A stretch of 64,000 nt of DNA, taken from contig NZ_CP150207.1 of the NCBI RefSeq assembly GCF_037969765.1, forward strand, positions 2,466,001-2,530,000. The letters run 5' to 3'. The notes under the pieces are model-generated. The model ran no database searches. It worked only from the letters and a program-made list of their open reading frames with translations, and had not been told where the DNA came from. The position numbers were made by a program, and so were the translations under genes. The DNA comes from Paenibacillus sp. FSL W8-0186 (GTDB lineage: Bacteria; Bacillota; Bacilli; Paenibacillales; Paenibacillaceae). Positions 46,389 through 54,887 of this stretch are shown piece by piece; the stretch's first letter is position 1; each line of letters opens with the position of its first letter.

Positions 46389-47651
46389 ATGAGAGCAGAA
46401 ATCATCGCTGTAGGCACCGAGCTTTTGCTTGGACAAATTGTGAACACAAATGCGCAATTTTTATCTCAGGAATTAGCGTCTCTTGGTATCGACGTGTATT
46501 TCCAAACGGTTGTCGGCGACAACATGGACCGTCTGCGTCAAGCGATTCAAACCGCCGAATCGAGGGCGGATGTGCTTATATTCTCAGGGGGCATCGGCCC
46601 TACACAGGACGATTTGACCAAGGAAGCGTTAGCTTCTGTGCTAGGCAGAGGTCTGCACTACGACAGGATGGCCATGGATAATATCGACCGGTTCTTTCAA
46701 GGGCGCAATATTCCGATGACCGAGAATAATCGGCGCCAGGCGCATGCGATTGACGGATCCACGCCGCTGCCCAATGAGACAGGACTGGCCGTAGGGAACG
46801 CCATTGCGCATAACGGGAAGTTCTATATCGTATTACCCGGTCCTCCGAAAGAATTGATGCCAATGTTCCGAAATCAGGCGGCCACATGGATATTGCAGCA
46901 TGTGCTGACCCATGAACAGCCGATTTATTCGAAGATGCTGAAATTTGCCGGGATCGGCGAGTCGGCATTGGAGACCCGCGTTCTCGATCTAATCGAAAAG
47001 CAAAGTGATCCGACCGTAGCGCCTTACGCGAAGGAGAGCGAGGTTACACTGCGTATTACTACAAAGGCGAATTCAGAAAGCGAAGCGATGGCTAAGCTGG
47101 AAGTGATGGAGAAGGAAATCAGCTCGCGGCTTGGCGACCATCTATATGCAACAGAGGATGTGCCGATCGAGAAGACGATCGTGGACATGCTTACAGAGCT
47201 GAATCTGACCGTGAGCTGCGCCGAGAGCTGCACTGGCGGATTGCTCATGGAGACCATCACCTCTATTCCAGGCAGCGCTGCAGTCTTCCACGGCGGTATC
47301 GTATGCTATTCTAATGAGATGAAGGAGAAGCTGCTCAACGTTCCCCATGACATGCTGGAGGGAGAAAATGCTCCCGGCGCCGTCAGCGCCGAAACTGCAA
47401 AGGTGCTTGCCGAGCAGGTGCGCATGATTGTTGACACGGATTTCGGTCTGTCGATTACCGGTGTGGCCGGTCCGGGCTACTCGGAGCGCAAGCCGGTGGG
47501 ACTCGTATATATTGCCATCTCCCGCCGCGGACAAGATACTGCCGTTTTTGAGCTGAATCTTAAGGGGAATCGGGAGACGATCCGGATTCGTTCTGCCAAG
47601 ACGGTACTCTATCATCTGTGGAGACAGCTTAAGGAAACTGCTGACCGCTGA
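46389..47651 (+). CDS. cinA: CinA: competence/damage-inducible protein, NMN amidohydrolase
   Basis: A 420-residue two-domain protein. The N-terminal MoaB-like domain (about residues 1-170) has EIIAVGTELLLGQIVNTN, ILIFSGGIGPTQDDLTKE-like sequence and LPGPPKELMPMF; the C-terminal NMN deamidase domain (about 255-415) has SCAESCTGGLL and GVAGPGYSERKPVG. It recycles pyridine nucleotide after DNA ligase activity. ATG 46389 has GGAGAG immediately before it, and a stronger SD, GAAGGAG, 20 bases upstream. In Bacillus cinA precedes recA and is transcribed with it under competence; here recA also has its own SOS promoter. Confidence 0.95.
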   Translation: MRAEIIAVGTELLLGQIVNTNAQFLSQELASLGIDVYFQTVVGDNMDRLRQAIQTAESRADVLIFSGGIGPTQDDLTKEALASVLGRGLHYDRMAMDNIDRFFQGRNIPMTENNRRQAHAIDGSTPLPNETGLAVGNAIAHNGKFYIVLPGPPKELMPMFRNQAATWILQHVLTHEQPIYSKMLKFAGIGESALETRVLDLIEKQSDPTVAPYAKESEVTLRITTKANSESEAMAKLEVMEKEISSRLGDHLYATEDVPIEKTIVDMLTELNLTVSCAESCTGGLLMETITSIPGSAAVFHGGIVCYSNEMKEKLLNVPHDMLEGENAPGAVSAETAKVLAEQVRMIVDTDFGLSITGVAGPGYSERKPVGLVYIAISRRGQDTAVFELNLKGNRETIRIRSAKTVLYHLWRQLKETADR

Positions 47652-47677
47652 TCATGCATAGCTGTTCGCGATTGCAT

Positions 47678-47707
47678 TTGCAAATGGAATAAGCTTCGGG
47701 GTATAAT
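47678..47707 (+). promoter_or_regulatory. Sigma-A-like promoter just upstream of a terminator
   Basis: TTGCAA (47678-47683), 18-base spacer and TATAAT (47702-47707). The predicted start near 47714 would be only a few bases before the hairpin at 47718. Confidence 0.6.
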
Positions 47708-47717
47708 GGATTTACGG

Positions 47718-47764
47718 AAGAACCGTAGCCTAACTGATTTGTTGCGCTGCGGTTCTTTTTTTCG
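47718..47764 (+). terminator. Terminator after cinA
   Basis: AGAACCGTAGC pairs with GCTGCGGTTCT (one G-T wobble) around a 24-base loop, followed by T7. Confidence 0.85.
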
Positions 47765-47839
47765 TTAATTGCCATGGCCATGGCTGGTTGATGTTGATTT
47801 TAAATATGGGTACTTATCCCTTTATTATCATTCCAGAAT

Positions 47840-48306
47840 AAGCGAATCCCGAAGGGAGAGCTCCCACGGAGCAGGAAGTAGAAGGTACTAACTGCAAACG
47901 AATCACCTAAGTGGGTTAGCTTTCCTCGAGCACCGTCAAAGGAAAGTTTAAGCAGTGCGCCAAAAGCAAGCGAATCCCGAAGGGAGAGCGCCGCCCAGCA
48001 CGAAGTAGAAGGAAACGCACCCACACCAGCTCCCGTCTCCAACATGCAGGAGCGCCAAACCAGGAGCGGACCCGAAGGGGAGCAAGCGGCTCATTCCAGC
48101 TAAAGCTACCCGGGTGCTCGACCGCAGCTCCTTGAGCAGGGTGTTTCAGGTAACCCGGGTGAACCCAAAGTAAGACGTACCCGAAGGGGGAAAAGCGATC
48201 CACGCGCCAAAAGTAGAGCGCATCCCCAAAGGGGACAGCGGGCAGGAGCGTCTCTGTAACTCCTACGTTAGTCCAATTTGCGGGAGTCCCGAGGGCTGCA
48301 AGCCCT
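47840..48306 (+). repeat. Cluster of short imperfect repeats in the cinA-recA gap
   Basis: At least five copies of a unit of form GCGnAnCCCGAAGGGGnnAGCG are present: 47842-47861 and 47970-47989 (identical over 20 bases, GCGAATCCCGAAGGGAGAGC), then 48065-48088, 48174-48197 and 48216-48240. A more diverged copy is at 47900-47920. The first two share downstream AGCA[C/G]GAAGTAGAAGG. GCGCCAAAAG recurs at 47957 and 48204, and ACCCGGGT at 48108 and 48153. A perfect AGGGCT/AGCCCT hairpin ends the cluster (48292-48306). Minus-strand frames here repeat SPFGIRL-like peptides, which is a translation of the repeat, not a protein. I see no gene in 47765-48456. Confidence 0.75.
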
Positions 48307-48313
48307 GCGGGGG

Positions 48314-48346
48314 CCCTCCCTTACGGTAAGGGAGGGTTTGGGAGGG
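48314..48346 (+). promoter_or_regulatory. Hairpin overlapping a canonical G-quadruplex motif upstream of recA
   Basis: CCCTCCCTTA (48314-48323) pairs perfectly with TAAGGGAGGG (48327-48336) around CGG. The right arm continues into GGGAGGGTTTGGGAGGG (48330-48346), which fits G3-N1-G3-N3-G3-N1-G3. The two structures share bases and exclude each other. It lies just 9 bases before the LexA box of recA. Confidence 0.65.
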
Positions 48347-48354
48347 TTGAGACC

Positions 48355-48368
48355 CGAATATATGTTCG
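48355..48368 (+). promoter_or_regulatory. LexA (DinR) SOS box of recA
   Basis: CGAATATATGTTCG fits the Gram-positive SOS consensus CGAAC-N4-GTTCG with one mismatch and is close to the B. subtilis recA box. It sits 9 bases upstream of the -35, so LexA binding would block RNA polymerase. Confidence 0.85.
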
Positions 48369-48377
48369 AAAAAATGC

Positions 48378-48406
48378 TTGGCAAACGTTCCAAAACAAGG
48401 TACAAT
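48378..48406 (+). promoter_or_regulatory. Promoter of recA
   Basis: TTGGCA (48378-48383), 17-base spacer, TACAAT (48401-48406). Confidence 0.85.
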
Positions 48407-48456
48407 TATTAATGTAAAGTCCTACATTTAATCAATTTGATAAGGATGTGAGCTGA

Positions 48457-49515
48457 TTGTCAGATCGTCGTGCAGCGCTGGATATGGCGCTTCGTCAAAT
48501 AGAAAAGCAATTCGGTAAAGGTTCGATTATGAAGCTGGGCGAATCCACTCATATGCAGGTGGAAATTGTTCCCAGTGGTTCGATTGCATTAGATATAGCT
48601 CTTGGCACAGGCGGGCTGCCGCGTGGCCGGATTATCGAAGTATACGGTCCTGAGTCCTCAGGTAAGACGACAGTGGCGCTTCATGCCATTGCCGAAGTTC
48701 AAAAAATCGGCGGACAAGCCGCATTCATCGATGCGGAGCATGCGCTGGATCCATCTTATGCCAGCAAGCTTGGCGTAAATATCGACGAGCTCCTTCTTTC
48801 CCAGCCGGACACCGGGGAGCAGGCGCTTGAAATTGCAGAGGCGCTCGTAAGAAGCGGCGCTGTCGACATTATCGTTATCGACTCCGTGGCGGCGCTTGTC
48901 CCGAAAGCGGAAATTGAGGGCGAAATGGGAGATTCTCATGTGGGCTTGCAGGCTCGATTGATGTCTCAAGCGCTCCGCAAGCTGTCAGGAGCGATCAGCA
49001 AGTCCAAGACGATTGCGATCTTTATCAACCAATTGCGCGAGAAGGTCGGCGTGATGTTCGGAAATCCGGAGACAACCCCTGGCGGACGGGCTCTCAAGTT
49101 CTACTCCACCATTCGTCTTGACGTGCGCCGCATAGAGACGATCAAGATGGGAAATGACATGGTTGGTAACCGTACCCGGGTCAAGGTCGTCAAGAACAAG
49201 GTGGCTCCTCCGTTTAAGCAGGCGGAGATCGATATTATGTATGGCGAGGGCATTTCAAGAGAGGGCAGCATTATCGATATCGGCGTAGAGCTTGATATTG
49301 TCGATAAAAGCGGAGCCTGGTATTCATATTCGGGCGAGCGCTTAGGCCAAGGCCGCGAAAACGCGAAGCAATTTTTGAAGGAGAATACCCAGATTGCTGA
49401 TGCCATTGAATTGAAAATTCGCGAAGCCAGCCAGTTGTCGACGGTCGTGCCTTCGGCTTCCGCAAGCGAGCTCGAAGAAGATGCGAAGGAAGAGCAGGCG
49501 CTTTTCGAAGAATAA
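48457..49515 (+). CDS. recA: Recombinase RecA
   Basis: Strand-exchange protein and SOS co-protease; 352 residues. Walker [14 protein letters not shown] (about residues 67-79), VVIDSVAAL Walker B form ([19 protein letters not shown]), and DNA-binding loops L1/L2 ([36 protein letters not shown]) are intact. TTG 48457, with AAGGATGTGAG upstream. An acidic C-terminal tail ends EEQALFEE. Regulated by the LexA box. Confidence 0.98.
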   Translation: MSDRRAALDMALRQIEKQFGKGSIMKLGESTHMQVEIVPSGSIALDIALGTGGLPRGRIIEVYGPESSGKTTVALHAIAEVQKIGGQAAFIDAEHALDPSYASKLGVNIDELLLSQPDTGEQALEIAEALVRSGAVDIIVIDSVAALVPKAEIEGEMGDSHVGLQARLMSQALRKLSGAISKSKTIAIFINQLREKVGVMFGNPETTPGGRALKFYSTIRLDVRRIETIKMGNDMVGNRTRVKVVKNKVAPPFKQAEIDIMYGEGISREGSIIDIGVELDIVDKSGAWYSYSGERLGQGRENAKQFLKENTQIADAIELKIREASQLSTVVPSASASELEEDAKEEQALFEE

Positions 49516-49533
49516 TAATTTAGCAATATTTAG

Positions 49534-49578
49534 GCGCTCTGTATTCTGGCGAAGCCAGAACAGAGCGCTTTTATTTTG
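49534..49578 (+). terminator. Terminator after recA
   Basis: GCGCTCTGT-(AT)-TCTGGC pairs with GCCAGA-ACAGAGCGC around GAA, followed by TTTTATTTT. Confidence 0.9.
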
Positions 49579-49642
49579 GAAGTGACCACCGTGATATAAT
49601 ATGCAAGCAAGCATTAGCATAATGCGGAAGGGGGGCGGCTCG

Positions 49643-50470
49643 ATGAATGGAAAATACGGCAATCGCGGGATACAGCCACCTTCAGGGAAGGGCGGAAGGC
49701 GGTTACAGGAACCGCAGGGAATAGTTGATATTTCTGAAGAGCGTTTTTGGGGGAATACTACAGAGGAATCCCTCGCCGTAGAGTCAAGCTTTGATGATTT
49801 TCCGGATGAGGGTGAACTGGAAATTACTATGGTGGAAGCCCTAAAGCGGCCGAAGTTCCGTTACCGGATCCATTTTGGTTCCTATTCGGTCGAAATTCAT
49901 GAAGATGTGATGATTAAATATCGGATGATCAAAGGCGCGGCTTTTGCCAAGTCGGATCTGGAAGAAATTATCGCGGCGGATGAACGGCAGAGAAGCTACG
50001 GGGACGCGCTTGTATATTTGAGCCGAAAGCCGCGTACTGCCTACGAAATAGCACTCCGCCTCGGAGAAAAGGGATGGAGCGAAGAGACGGTAAGCGACGT
50101 TCTTTACCGTCTTAAGCAGGAGCGGCTTATTGATGATGCGGCATACGCCCAGGAATGGGCCAAGCAGCGTGTTGGAAGCAGAGGCAAGGGAAAACTATGG
50201 GTTCGCCACGAACTTCGTCAGAAGGGCATTGCCAAGCCTTTGATTGAGGAGGCGCTTGGTGAAGTCAGCGAAGAGGATGAATATAATAGCGCTCTACAGC
50301 TTGGGGCGAAGAAATGGAGATCCACCACAGGCGAATTGATGGACAGAAAGCGAAAGACGGGCGCTTTTCTTATGCGCAGAGGCTATTCAGGAGGGCTTGT
50401 TTCCAAAGTCATCCGCGAGTTGGCTCAGCAGGAGGGCCAAGAAAATACGGAGGAATGGGAAGAGGAATAG
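49643..50470 (+). CDS. recX: Regulatory protein RecX
   Basis: Modulates RecA filament formation. The 275-residue protein has a non-conserved Gly-rich and acidic N-terminal 75 residues, then the three-helix-repeat RecX domain: SYGDALVYLSRKPRTAYEIALRL, LKQERLIDDAAYAQEWAKQR and HELRQKGIAKPLIEEAL. ATG 49643 is preceded by AAGGGGGGCGG. The start at 49601 is dismissed. A TATAAT at 49595-49600 lies in the right place for its own promoter, but the -35 is poor. Confidence 0.92.
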   Translation: MNGKYGNRGIQPPSGKGGRRLQEPQGIVDISEERFWGNTTEESLAVESSFDDFPDEGELEITMVEALKRPKFRYRIHFGSYSVEIHEDVMIKYRMIKGAAFAKSDLEEIIAADERQRSYGDALVYLSRKPRTAYEIALRLGEKGWSEETVSDVLYRLKQERLIDDAAYAQEWAKQRVGSRGKGKLWVRHELRQKGIAKPLIEEALGEVSEEDEYNSALQLGAKKWRSTTGELMDRKRKTGAFLMRRGYSGGLVSKVIRELAQQEGQENTEEWEEE

Positions 50471-50498
50471 GCCTGCGGCAGGAGCGGCTGTCATTTGC

Positions 50499-50528
50499 TT
50501 GACAATATCTTTCGTCAAATAATAAAAT
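50499..50528 (+). promoter_or_regulatory. Promoter of rny
   Basis: TTGACA (50499-50504), 18 bases, TAAAAT (50523-50528), leaving a 220-base leader before rny. Confidence 0.7.
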
Positions 50529-50750
50529 GTCTATATGCACAGAGTCCTTTTTTCCTTCCAAAATTATGACTCTGTACACATTCTATTCGCCAATCATGAA
50601 GGGTTACATTTTAGCTCATGAATTAAAGTGAGCGGCCTACCTGAATCGGCCTGTATTCGATTCTTAGAAATGATGATGAATTGAGGAAGTTAACTACAAC
50701 TGCAAGTATCCCAAGGAATGCCTTGGAGGAATCAACGGGGAGGTGAACAG

Positions 50751-52292
50751 ATGCACGATGGAGTCTGGGTCGCTCTCGTTGCAGCCGCTTTATTCTTTGG
50801 GTTCGTGATCGGATATTTTATTCGGAAATCTCTTGCAGAAGCTAAAATTTCCAGTGCGGAACACGCTGCAAGCCAAATTTTGGAAAATGCAAAGAAAGAT
50901 GCAGAAGCACTGAAGAAAGAAACAGTCCTGGAAGCTAAGGATGAGGTCCATAAAATCCGGACTGAAGCTGATAAAGACATTCGTGAACGTCGGAACGAAA
51001 TTCAACGGCAGGAAAGACGATTGTTGCAAAAGGAAGAGTCGCTGGATAAAAAATTAGAATCGCTTGAACGAAAAGAAGAGCAGGTGGCAGGCAAAGAGAA
51101 GCGAATTGAAGAAACTCAGCAGCAGATTGATCAGATTTATAAAACTCAGGTTCAGGAATTGGAACGTATCTCCAACTTGACGATGGAGGACGCCAGAATC
51201 ATTATCCTAAACAATGTAGAGCAGGAAGTTCGCCATGAAACGGCGCAGCTGATCAAGGACATTGAACAGCAGGCGAAAGAGGAAGCCGATAAGAAATCGC
51301 GTGAAATCATTACGCTGGCTATTCAACGTTGCGCAGCCGATCATGTTGCGGAGACGACCGTATCTGTTGTAGCATTGCCGAACGAAGAGATGAAGGGACG
51401 GATCATTGGCCGCGAAGGACGCAACATCCGCGCGCTTGAGACGTTGACCGGGATCGATCTCATTATTGATGATACGCCGGAAGCCGTCATCTTGTCTGGC
51501 TTTGATCCGATTCGTCGGGAGATCGCTCGTACCGCATTGGAGAAACTTGTGGCGGACGGACGGATTCACCCGGCACGAATCGAAGAAATGGTCGAGAAGT
51601 CGCGTCGTGAAGTGGATGAACGGATTCGTGAATACGGTGAGCAAGCAACCTTTGAAGTGGGAGTTCATGCGCTTCATCCTGATCTGATCAAAATTTTGGG
51701 ACGTCTTAAATTCCGGACAAGCTACGGTCAGAACGTGCTGAAGCACTCGATGGAGGTTGCTTACTTGGCCGGCCTTATGGCAGGCGAATTAGGCGAAGAC
51801 ATCGTTCTGGCCAAGCGGGCTGGACTGCTGCATGATATCGGTAAAGCGCTTGATCATGAAGTGGAAGGATCGCATGTCGAGATCGGCGTGGAATTGGCTA
51901 AGAAATACAAGGAGCACCCGGTGGTTATTAATAGTATCGCATCCCACCACGGTGACTGCGAGGCCACATCGGTGATCGCCATGCTGGTCGGTGCAGCTGA
52001 TGCCTTGTCGGCAGCACGGCCTGGCGCTCGTCGTGAAACGCTGGAAACATATATCCGGCGCCTCGAGAAGCTTGAAGAGATTTCGGAATCGTTCGAAGGC
52101 GTGGAGAAATCCTATGCCATCCAAGCTGGCCGCGAGGTTCGCGTTATGGTACAGCCCGATAAAATCGACGATGCAGAAGCATTCCGCCTGGCTAGGGACA
52201 TCACGAAGACGATTGAGAATGAACTGGATTATCCAGGGCATATCAAGGTTACCGTCATACGCGAGACACGGGCGGTTGAATACGCAAAGTAA
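50751..52292 (+). CDS. rny: Ribonuclease Y
   Basis: Membrane-tethered endoribonuclease that starts mRNA decay in Firmicutes. 513 residues: N-terminal membrane helix (residues about 4-26), a long Glu/Lys/Arg coiled coil (about 30-200), KH domain ([17 protein letters not shown].., about 220-240) and HD domain ([17 protein letters not shown].., [12 protein letters not shown]). ATG 50751 follows GGGGAGGTGAAC; the longer frame from 50718 precedes that SD. It precedes ymdB as in B. subtilis. Confidence 0.97.
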   Translation: MHDGVWVALVAAALFFGFVIGYFIRKSLAEAKISSAEHAASQILENAKKDAEALKKETVLEAKDEVHKIRTEADKDIRERRNEIQRQERRLLQKEESLDKKLESLERKEEQVAGKEKRIEETQQQIDQIYKTQVQELERISNLTMEDARIIILNNVEQEVRHETAQLIKDIEQQAKEEADKKSREIITLAIQRCAADHVAETTVSVVALPNEEMKGRIIGREGRNIRALETLTGIDLIIDDTPEAVILSGFDPIRREIARTALEKLVADGRIHPARIEEMVEKSRREVDERIREYGEQATFEVGVHALHPDLIKILGRLKFRTSYGQNVLKHSMEVAYLAGLMAGELGEDIVLAKRAGLLHDIGKALDHEVEGSHVEIGVELAKKYKEHPVVINSIASHHGDCEATSVIAMLVGAADALSAARPGARRETLETYIRRLEKLEEISESFEGVEKSYAIQAGREVRVMVQPDKIDDAEAFRLARDITKTIENELDYPGHIKVTVIRETRAVEYAK

Positions 52293-52302
52293 AGCCAATG
52301 CT

Positions 52303-52334
52303 GAGAAAGTGGCCCTTATGGGGCCGCTTTTTCT
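52303..52334 (+). terminator. Hairpin between rny and ymdB
   Basis: GAGAAAGTGGCCC pairs with GGGCCGCTTTTTCTC around TTAT with internal mismatches. T residues fall within the stem, so it is probably an attenuating terminator. Confidence 0.6.
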
Positions 52335-52378
52335 CATTGCTTATGAGAATACAATGATTGTTTGAGGAGGAACCTGCC

Positions 52379-53173
52379 ATTAAGGTTTTATTTATCGGAG
52401 ATATTGTTGGAAGCACAGGCCGCAAAGCGTTAAAGGAGACGCTCCCGCATTTGAAATCGAAATATAGCCCGCATGTCATTATTGCGAATGGAGAAAACGC
52501 AGCCGGGGGAAGAGGTATTACGGCGGCGATAGCCAAAGAATTTTTCGAGCTAGGCATACACGGTCTTACGATGGGCAACCATACCTGGGATAATAAAGAA
52601 ATTTTTGAGTTTATCGACGATGAGCCGCGAATGATCCGTCCGGCCAACTTTCCGCCAGGAACACCGGGACGGGGTTATACCGTCATTAAAGCGAATGGCA
52701 AAGAGCTCGCGATTGTCAATTTAATGGGACGCACTTTTCTTCCAGCTATTGATGATCCGTTTCGGGCAGCCGACGAAATTATCGGGAAACTGGCCAAAAA
52801 ACATAAGTGCATTCTCGTCGATTTCCATGCCGAGGCCACTTCAGAGAAAATCGCGATGGGCTGGCATCTCGACGGTAGAGCCTCCCTTGTCGTAGGCACG
52901 CATACCCACGTGCAGAGCAATGATGACACAATATTGCCTCAGGGAACAGCTTATTTGACGGATGCGGGCATGGTAGGCTCGCGGGAAGGCGTATTAGGCA
53001 TGGAGAGGGAAGCGGTGCTGCGAAAGTTTACCACACAGCTGCCGGTGCGCTTTCAAGTGTGCGAAGGAAAATGGCATTTTCATGCCTTAGTAGTGGACAT
53101 GGATGAATCCACGGGACGTGCGAAGAAAATTCAAAAAATTCGCTTGCTTGAAGACGAGTGGATTATGGAATAA
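52379..53173 (+). CDS. ymdB: Cyclic-nucleotide phosphodiesterase YmdB, apparent AUU start
   Basis: Metallophosphoesterase of the TIGR00282 family; B. subtilis YmdB cleaves cyclic nucleotides and affects biofilm and motility choice. Motifs: IGDIVGSTGR, NGENAAGGRG, GNHTWDNKEI, FHAEATSEK, GTHTHVQ. There is no ATG/GTG/TTG at the conserved N-terminus: the SD GAGGAGG (52364-52370) lies 8 bases before ATT at 52379, which gives [M]KVLFIGDIVG and 264 residues, the length of B. subtilis YmdB. TTG 52358 is in frame but sits before the SD. I take ATT as the start. Confidence 0.88.
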   Translation: MKVLFIGDIVGSTGRKALKETLPHLKSKYSPHVIIANGENAAGGRGITAAIAKEFFELGIHGLTMGNHTWDNKEIFEFIDDEPRMIRPANFPPGTPGRGYTVIKANGKELAIVNLMGRTFLPAIDDPFRAADEIIGKLAKKHKCILVDFHAEATSEKIAMGWHLDGRASLVVGTHTHVQSNDDTILPQGTAYLTDAGMVGSREGVLGMEREAVLRKFTTQLPVRFQVCEGKWHFHALVVDMDESTGRAKKIQKIRLLEDEWIME

Positions 53174-53225
53174 GAAAATACAAATTTAGCTTAATGCTGG
53201 CTGCGGATAGGGGTTATGGTAAAAA

Positions 53226-53252
53226 GCAGGAATTTTTTCACTTCTAACGAAT
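53226..53252 (+). promoter_or_regulatory. Sigma-H promoter of spoVS
   Basis: GCAGGAATT (53226-53234), 11-base spacer, AACGAAT (53246-53252) fits the sigma-H consensus (RnAGGAwww, 11-12 bases, RnnGAAT). B. subtilis spoVS is sigma-H dependent. Confidence 0.82.
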
Positions 53253-53300
53253 ATCTTCTAAGTAGTGGAATCAACCATTATTCCCAGGGAGGTACTTACC

Positions 53301-53561
53301 ATGGAAGTATTAAAAGTTTCAGCAAAATCCAATCCCAACTCCGTTGCCGGTGCGCTTGCTGGAGTTCTTAGAGAACGTGGCGCTGCTGAACTTCAGGCTA
53401 TAGGGGCCGGTGCTCTGAACCAAGCCATTAAAGCGGTAGCGATTGCCCGGGGATTCGTCGCACCTAGCGGTGTAGACTTGATTTGTATTCCGGCGTTTAC
53501 GGACATTGTCATTGACGGCGAGGATCGCACAGCCATTAAACTGATCGTGGAGCCTAGATAA
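53301..53561 (+). CDS. spoVS: Stage V sporulation protein S
   Basis: An 86-residue protein, the family length, starting MEVLKVSAKSNPNSVAGALAG, with the conserved EIQAIGAGA-like run (ELQAIGAGALNQAIKAVAIA). Alba-like nucleic-acid-binding fold; it affects septation and spore coat stages. ATG 53301 has GGAGGT upstream; the long frame from 53265 crosses the SD. It has its own sigma-H promoter. Confidence 0.96.
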   Translation: MEVLKVSAKSNPNSVAGALAGVLRERGAAELQAIGAGALNQAIKAVAIARGFVAPSGVDLICIPAFTDIVIDGEDRTAIKLIVEPR

Positions 53562-53585
53562 AATAATAGATAGCAACAATTAGAT

Positions 53586-53618
53586 ACCTGTTTACGAGCA
53601 TGCGTAGACAGGTTTTTT
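53586..53618 (+). terminator. Terminator after spoVS
   Basis: ACCTGTTTACG pairs with CGTAGACAGGT (one wobble) around AGCATG, followed by T6. Confidence 0.9.
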
Positions 53619-53705
53619 GCATTTAAGGCAAACCTATGATCAGGATTCAAAGTTTCATCTCTAGGTGTAAACGTGTAATCAGCTAATGAAGGGCGGGGGA
53701 CGAGT

Positions 53706-54659
53706 TTGAAAATGAAAGTCGCCGATTTCCATTGCGATGCCTTAAGCAAAATGCGGATTCATCCTGAAATGGACTTCACTGCAGACGACCGGCTCGACGT
53801 ATCCGCAAAGCGAATGGTTCAAGGCAACGTAAAACTGCAGTGCTTTGCCATTTTCTTATCCAAGCAGCTGGGGACCCCGAATATGGGGCATATTTTGGAT
53901 CAGATCGATGTTTACAATGCCCGTGTCGTTCCAAACGGAATATATCCCATTCGCTATGCCGAAGAGCTGGAGCAATGGGAACAGGAGGGGAAGCAGGGAG
54001 GATTGCTGGCACTGGAAGGAGCGGACGGCCTGGAGGGAAACTTGCATTATTTGCAAGTTTGCTTTGAATTGGGGGTGCGCTTGCTGGGAATTACTTGGAA
54101 TCATGCAAATTGGGCAGCTGATGGCATATTGGAACAACGTAACGGAGGGTTTACGCTTAAAGGCGTCCAGCTCGTCGAATTAAGCCATCAGTTAGAAATG
54201 ATACTAGATGTATCCCATTTGTCCCAGAAGGGCTTCTGGGAGCTCGTAGAGCTCTCTGAGGCTGCGCGGCGGCCGTTTATAGCTTCGCATTCGAATGCCT
54301 ACGCGGTCTGTGATCATGTCAGAAATTTGCATGATGAGCAAATTCAAGCTATCATACGAATGAACGGCCGAATCGGTGTGACATTTGTCCCTTGGTTCGT
54401 TCAGAAAGGCGGCACTCCGTCGAGCAGGCATTTGCTTCCTCACATTGAGCATATTTGCGCTTTGGGCGGGGAGCACCATATTATGTTTGGCTCTGACTTC
54501 GACGGAATTGAAGAGCATCTTAGTGATCTTGATCATTGCGGACGCTATTTGGATTGGGCAGAAATGCTGCTGAAGCATTACCCTGAACGGCTTGTACGGG
54601 GATGGTTGTACGATAATGCAGTCAGGTTTTTACGCACGTGGCTGCCAAAAAACAAGTAA
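53706..54659 (+). CDS. Membrane-dipeptidase-family (M19) dipeptidase
   Basis: A 317-residue metal-dependent dipeptidase of the renal dipeptidase superfamily. The HxD motif (FHCDA), bridging Glu (LALEGADGLEG), the His pair region (ASHSNAYAVCDHVRNLHD) and FGSDFDGI are all present, so an active enzyme is expected. No signal peptide, so cytosolic despite the family name. TTG 53706 lies 5 bases after GGGGGA; ATG 53712 is possible. It stands where B. subtilis has tdh/kbl between spoVS and miaB. Confidence 0.9.
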   Translation: MKMKVADFHCDALSKMRIHPEMDFTADDRLDVSAKRMVQGNVKLQCFAIFLSKQLGTPNMGHILDQIDVYNARVVPNGIYPIRYAEELEQWEQEGKQGGLLALEGADGLEGNLHYLQVCFELGVRLLGITWNHANWAADGILEQRNGGFTLKGVQLVELSHQLEMILDVSHLSQKGFWELVELSEAARRPFIASHSNAYAVCDHVRNLHDEQIQAIIRMNGRIGVTFVPWFVQKGGTPSSRHLLPHIEHICALGGEHHIMFGSDFDGIEEHLSDLDHCGRYLDWAEMLLKHYPERLVRGWLYDNAVRFLRTWLPKNK

Positions 54660-54818
54660 GCGCTTTAATTAATCCAATCGTGAGATCGATATGATCGAAA
54701 ACTACTATATGAGAAAAGGCTCGAAAACGCTTGCTTTTTATTTGTTTGCGACATAAAATTGACATGACTCTGAAACAGAATGTTCACATTTATGGAAACG
54801 GTGAATACTGTTTCCAAG

Positions 54819-54848
54819 TCAACATTCTAGCTGCACTATAAATATACT
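54819..54848 (+). promoter_or_regulatory. Candidate promoter and palindrome upstream of korA
   Basis: TATACT (54843-54848) with TCAACA 18 bases upstream. An inverted repeat GGAAAC/GTTTCC (54794-54799 and 54810-54815) lies just upstream and could be an operator, a speculative idea. No gene in 54660-54887. Confidence 0.35.
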
Positions 54849-54887
54849 GATAGTGCTATAGCGATACGATTAAAGGGGTGGGCGATC

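Noticed and set aside
46271..46681. Plus-strand frame before and over the start of cinA
   Set aside because: Cys/His/Arg-rich composition and overlap with the conserved cinA frame show it to be a shadow.
47800..48203. Two minus-strand frames of about 80-95 codons in the cinA-recA gap
   Set aside because: They translate the repeat units (recurring SPFGIRL-like peptides) and lack SD sequences; non-coding repeats explain them.
47840..48240. Possible CRISPR array
   Set aside because: The units are imperfect, unevenly spaced (about 40 to 130 bases) and no cas genes are near, so it is not a CRISPR.
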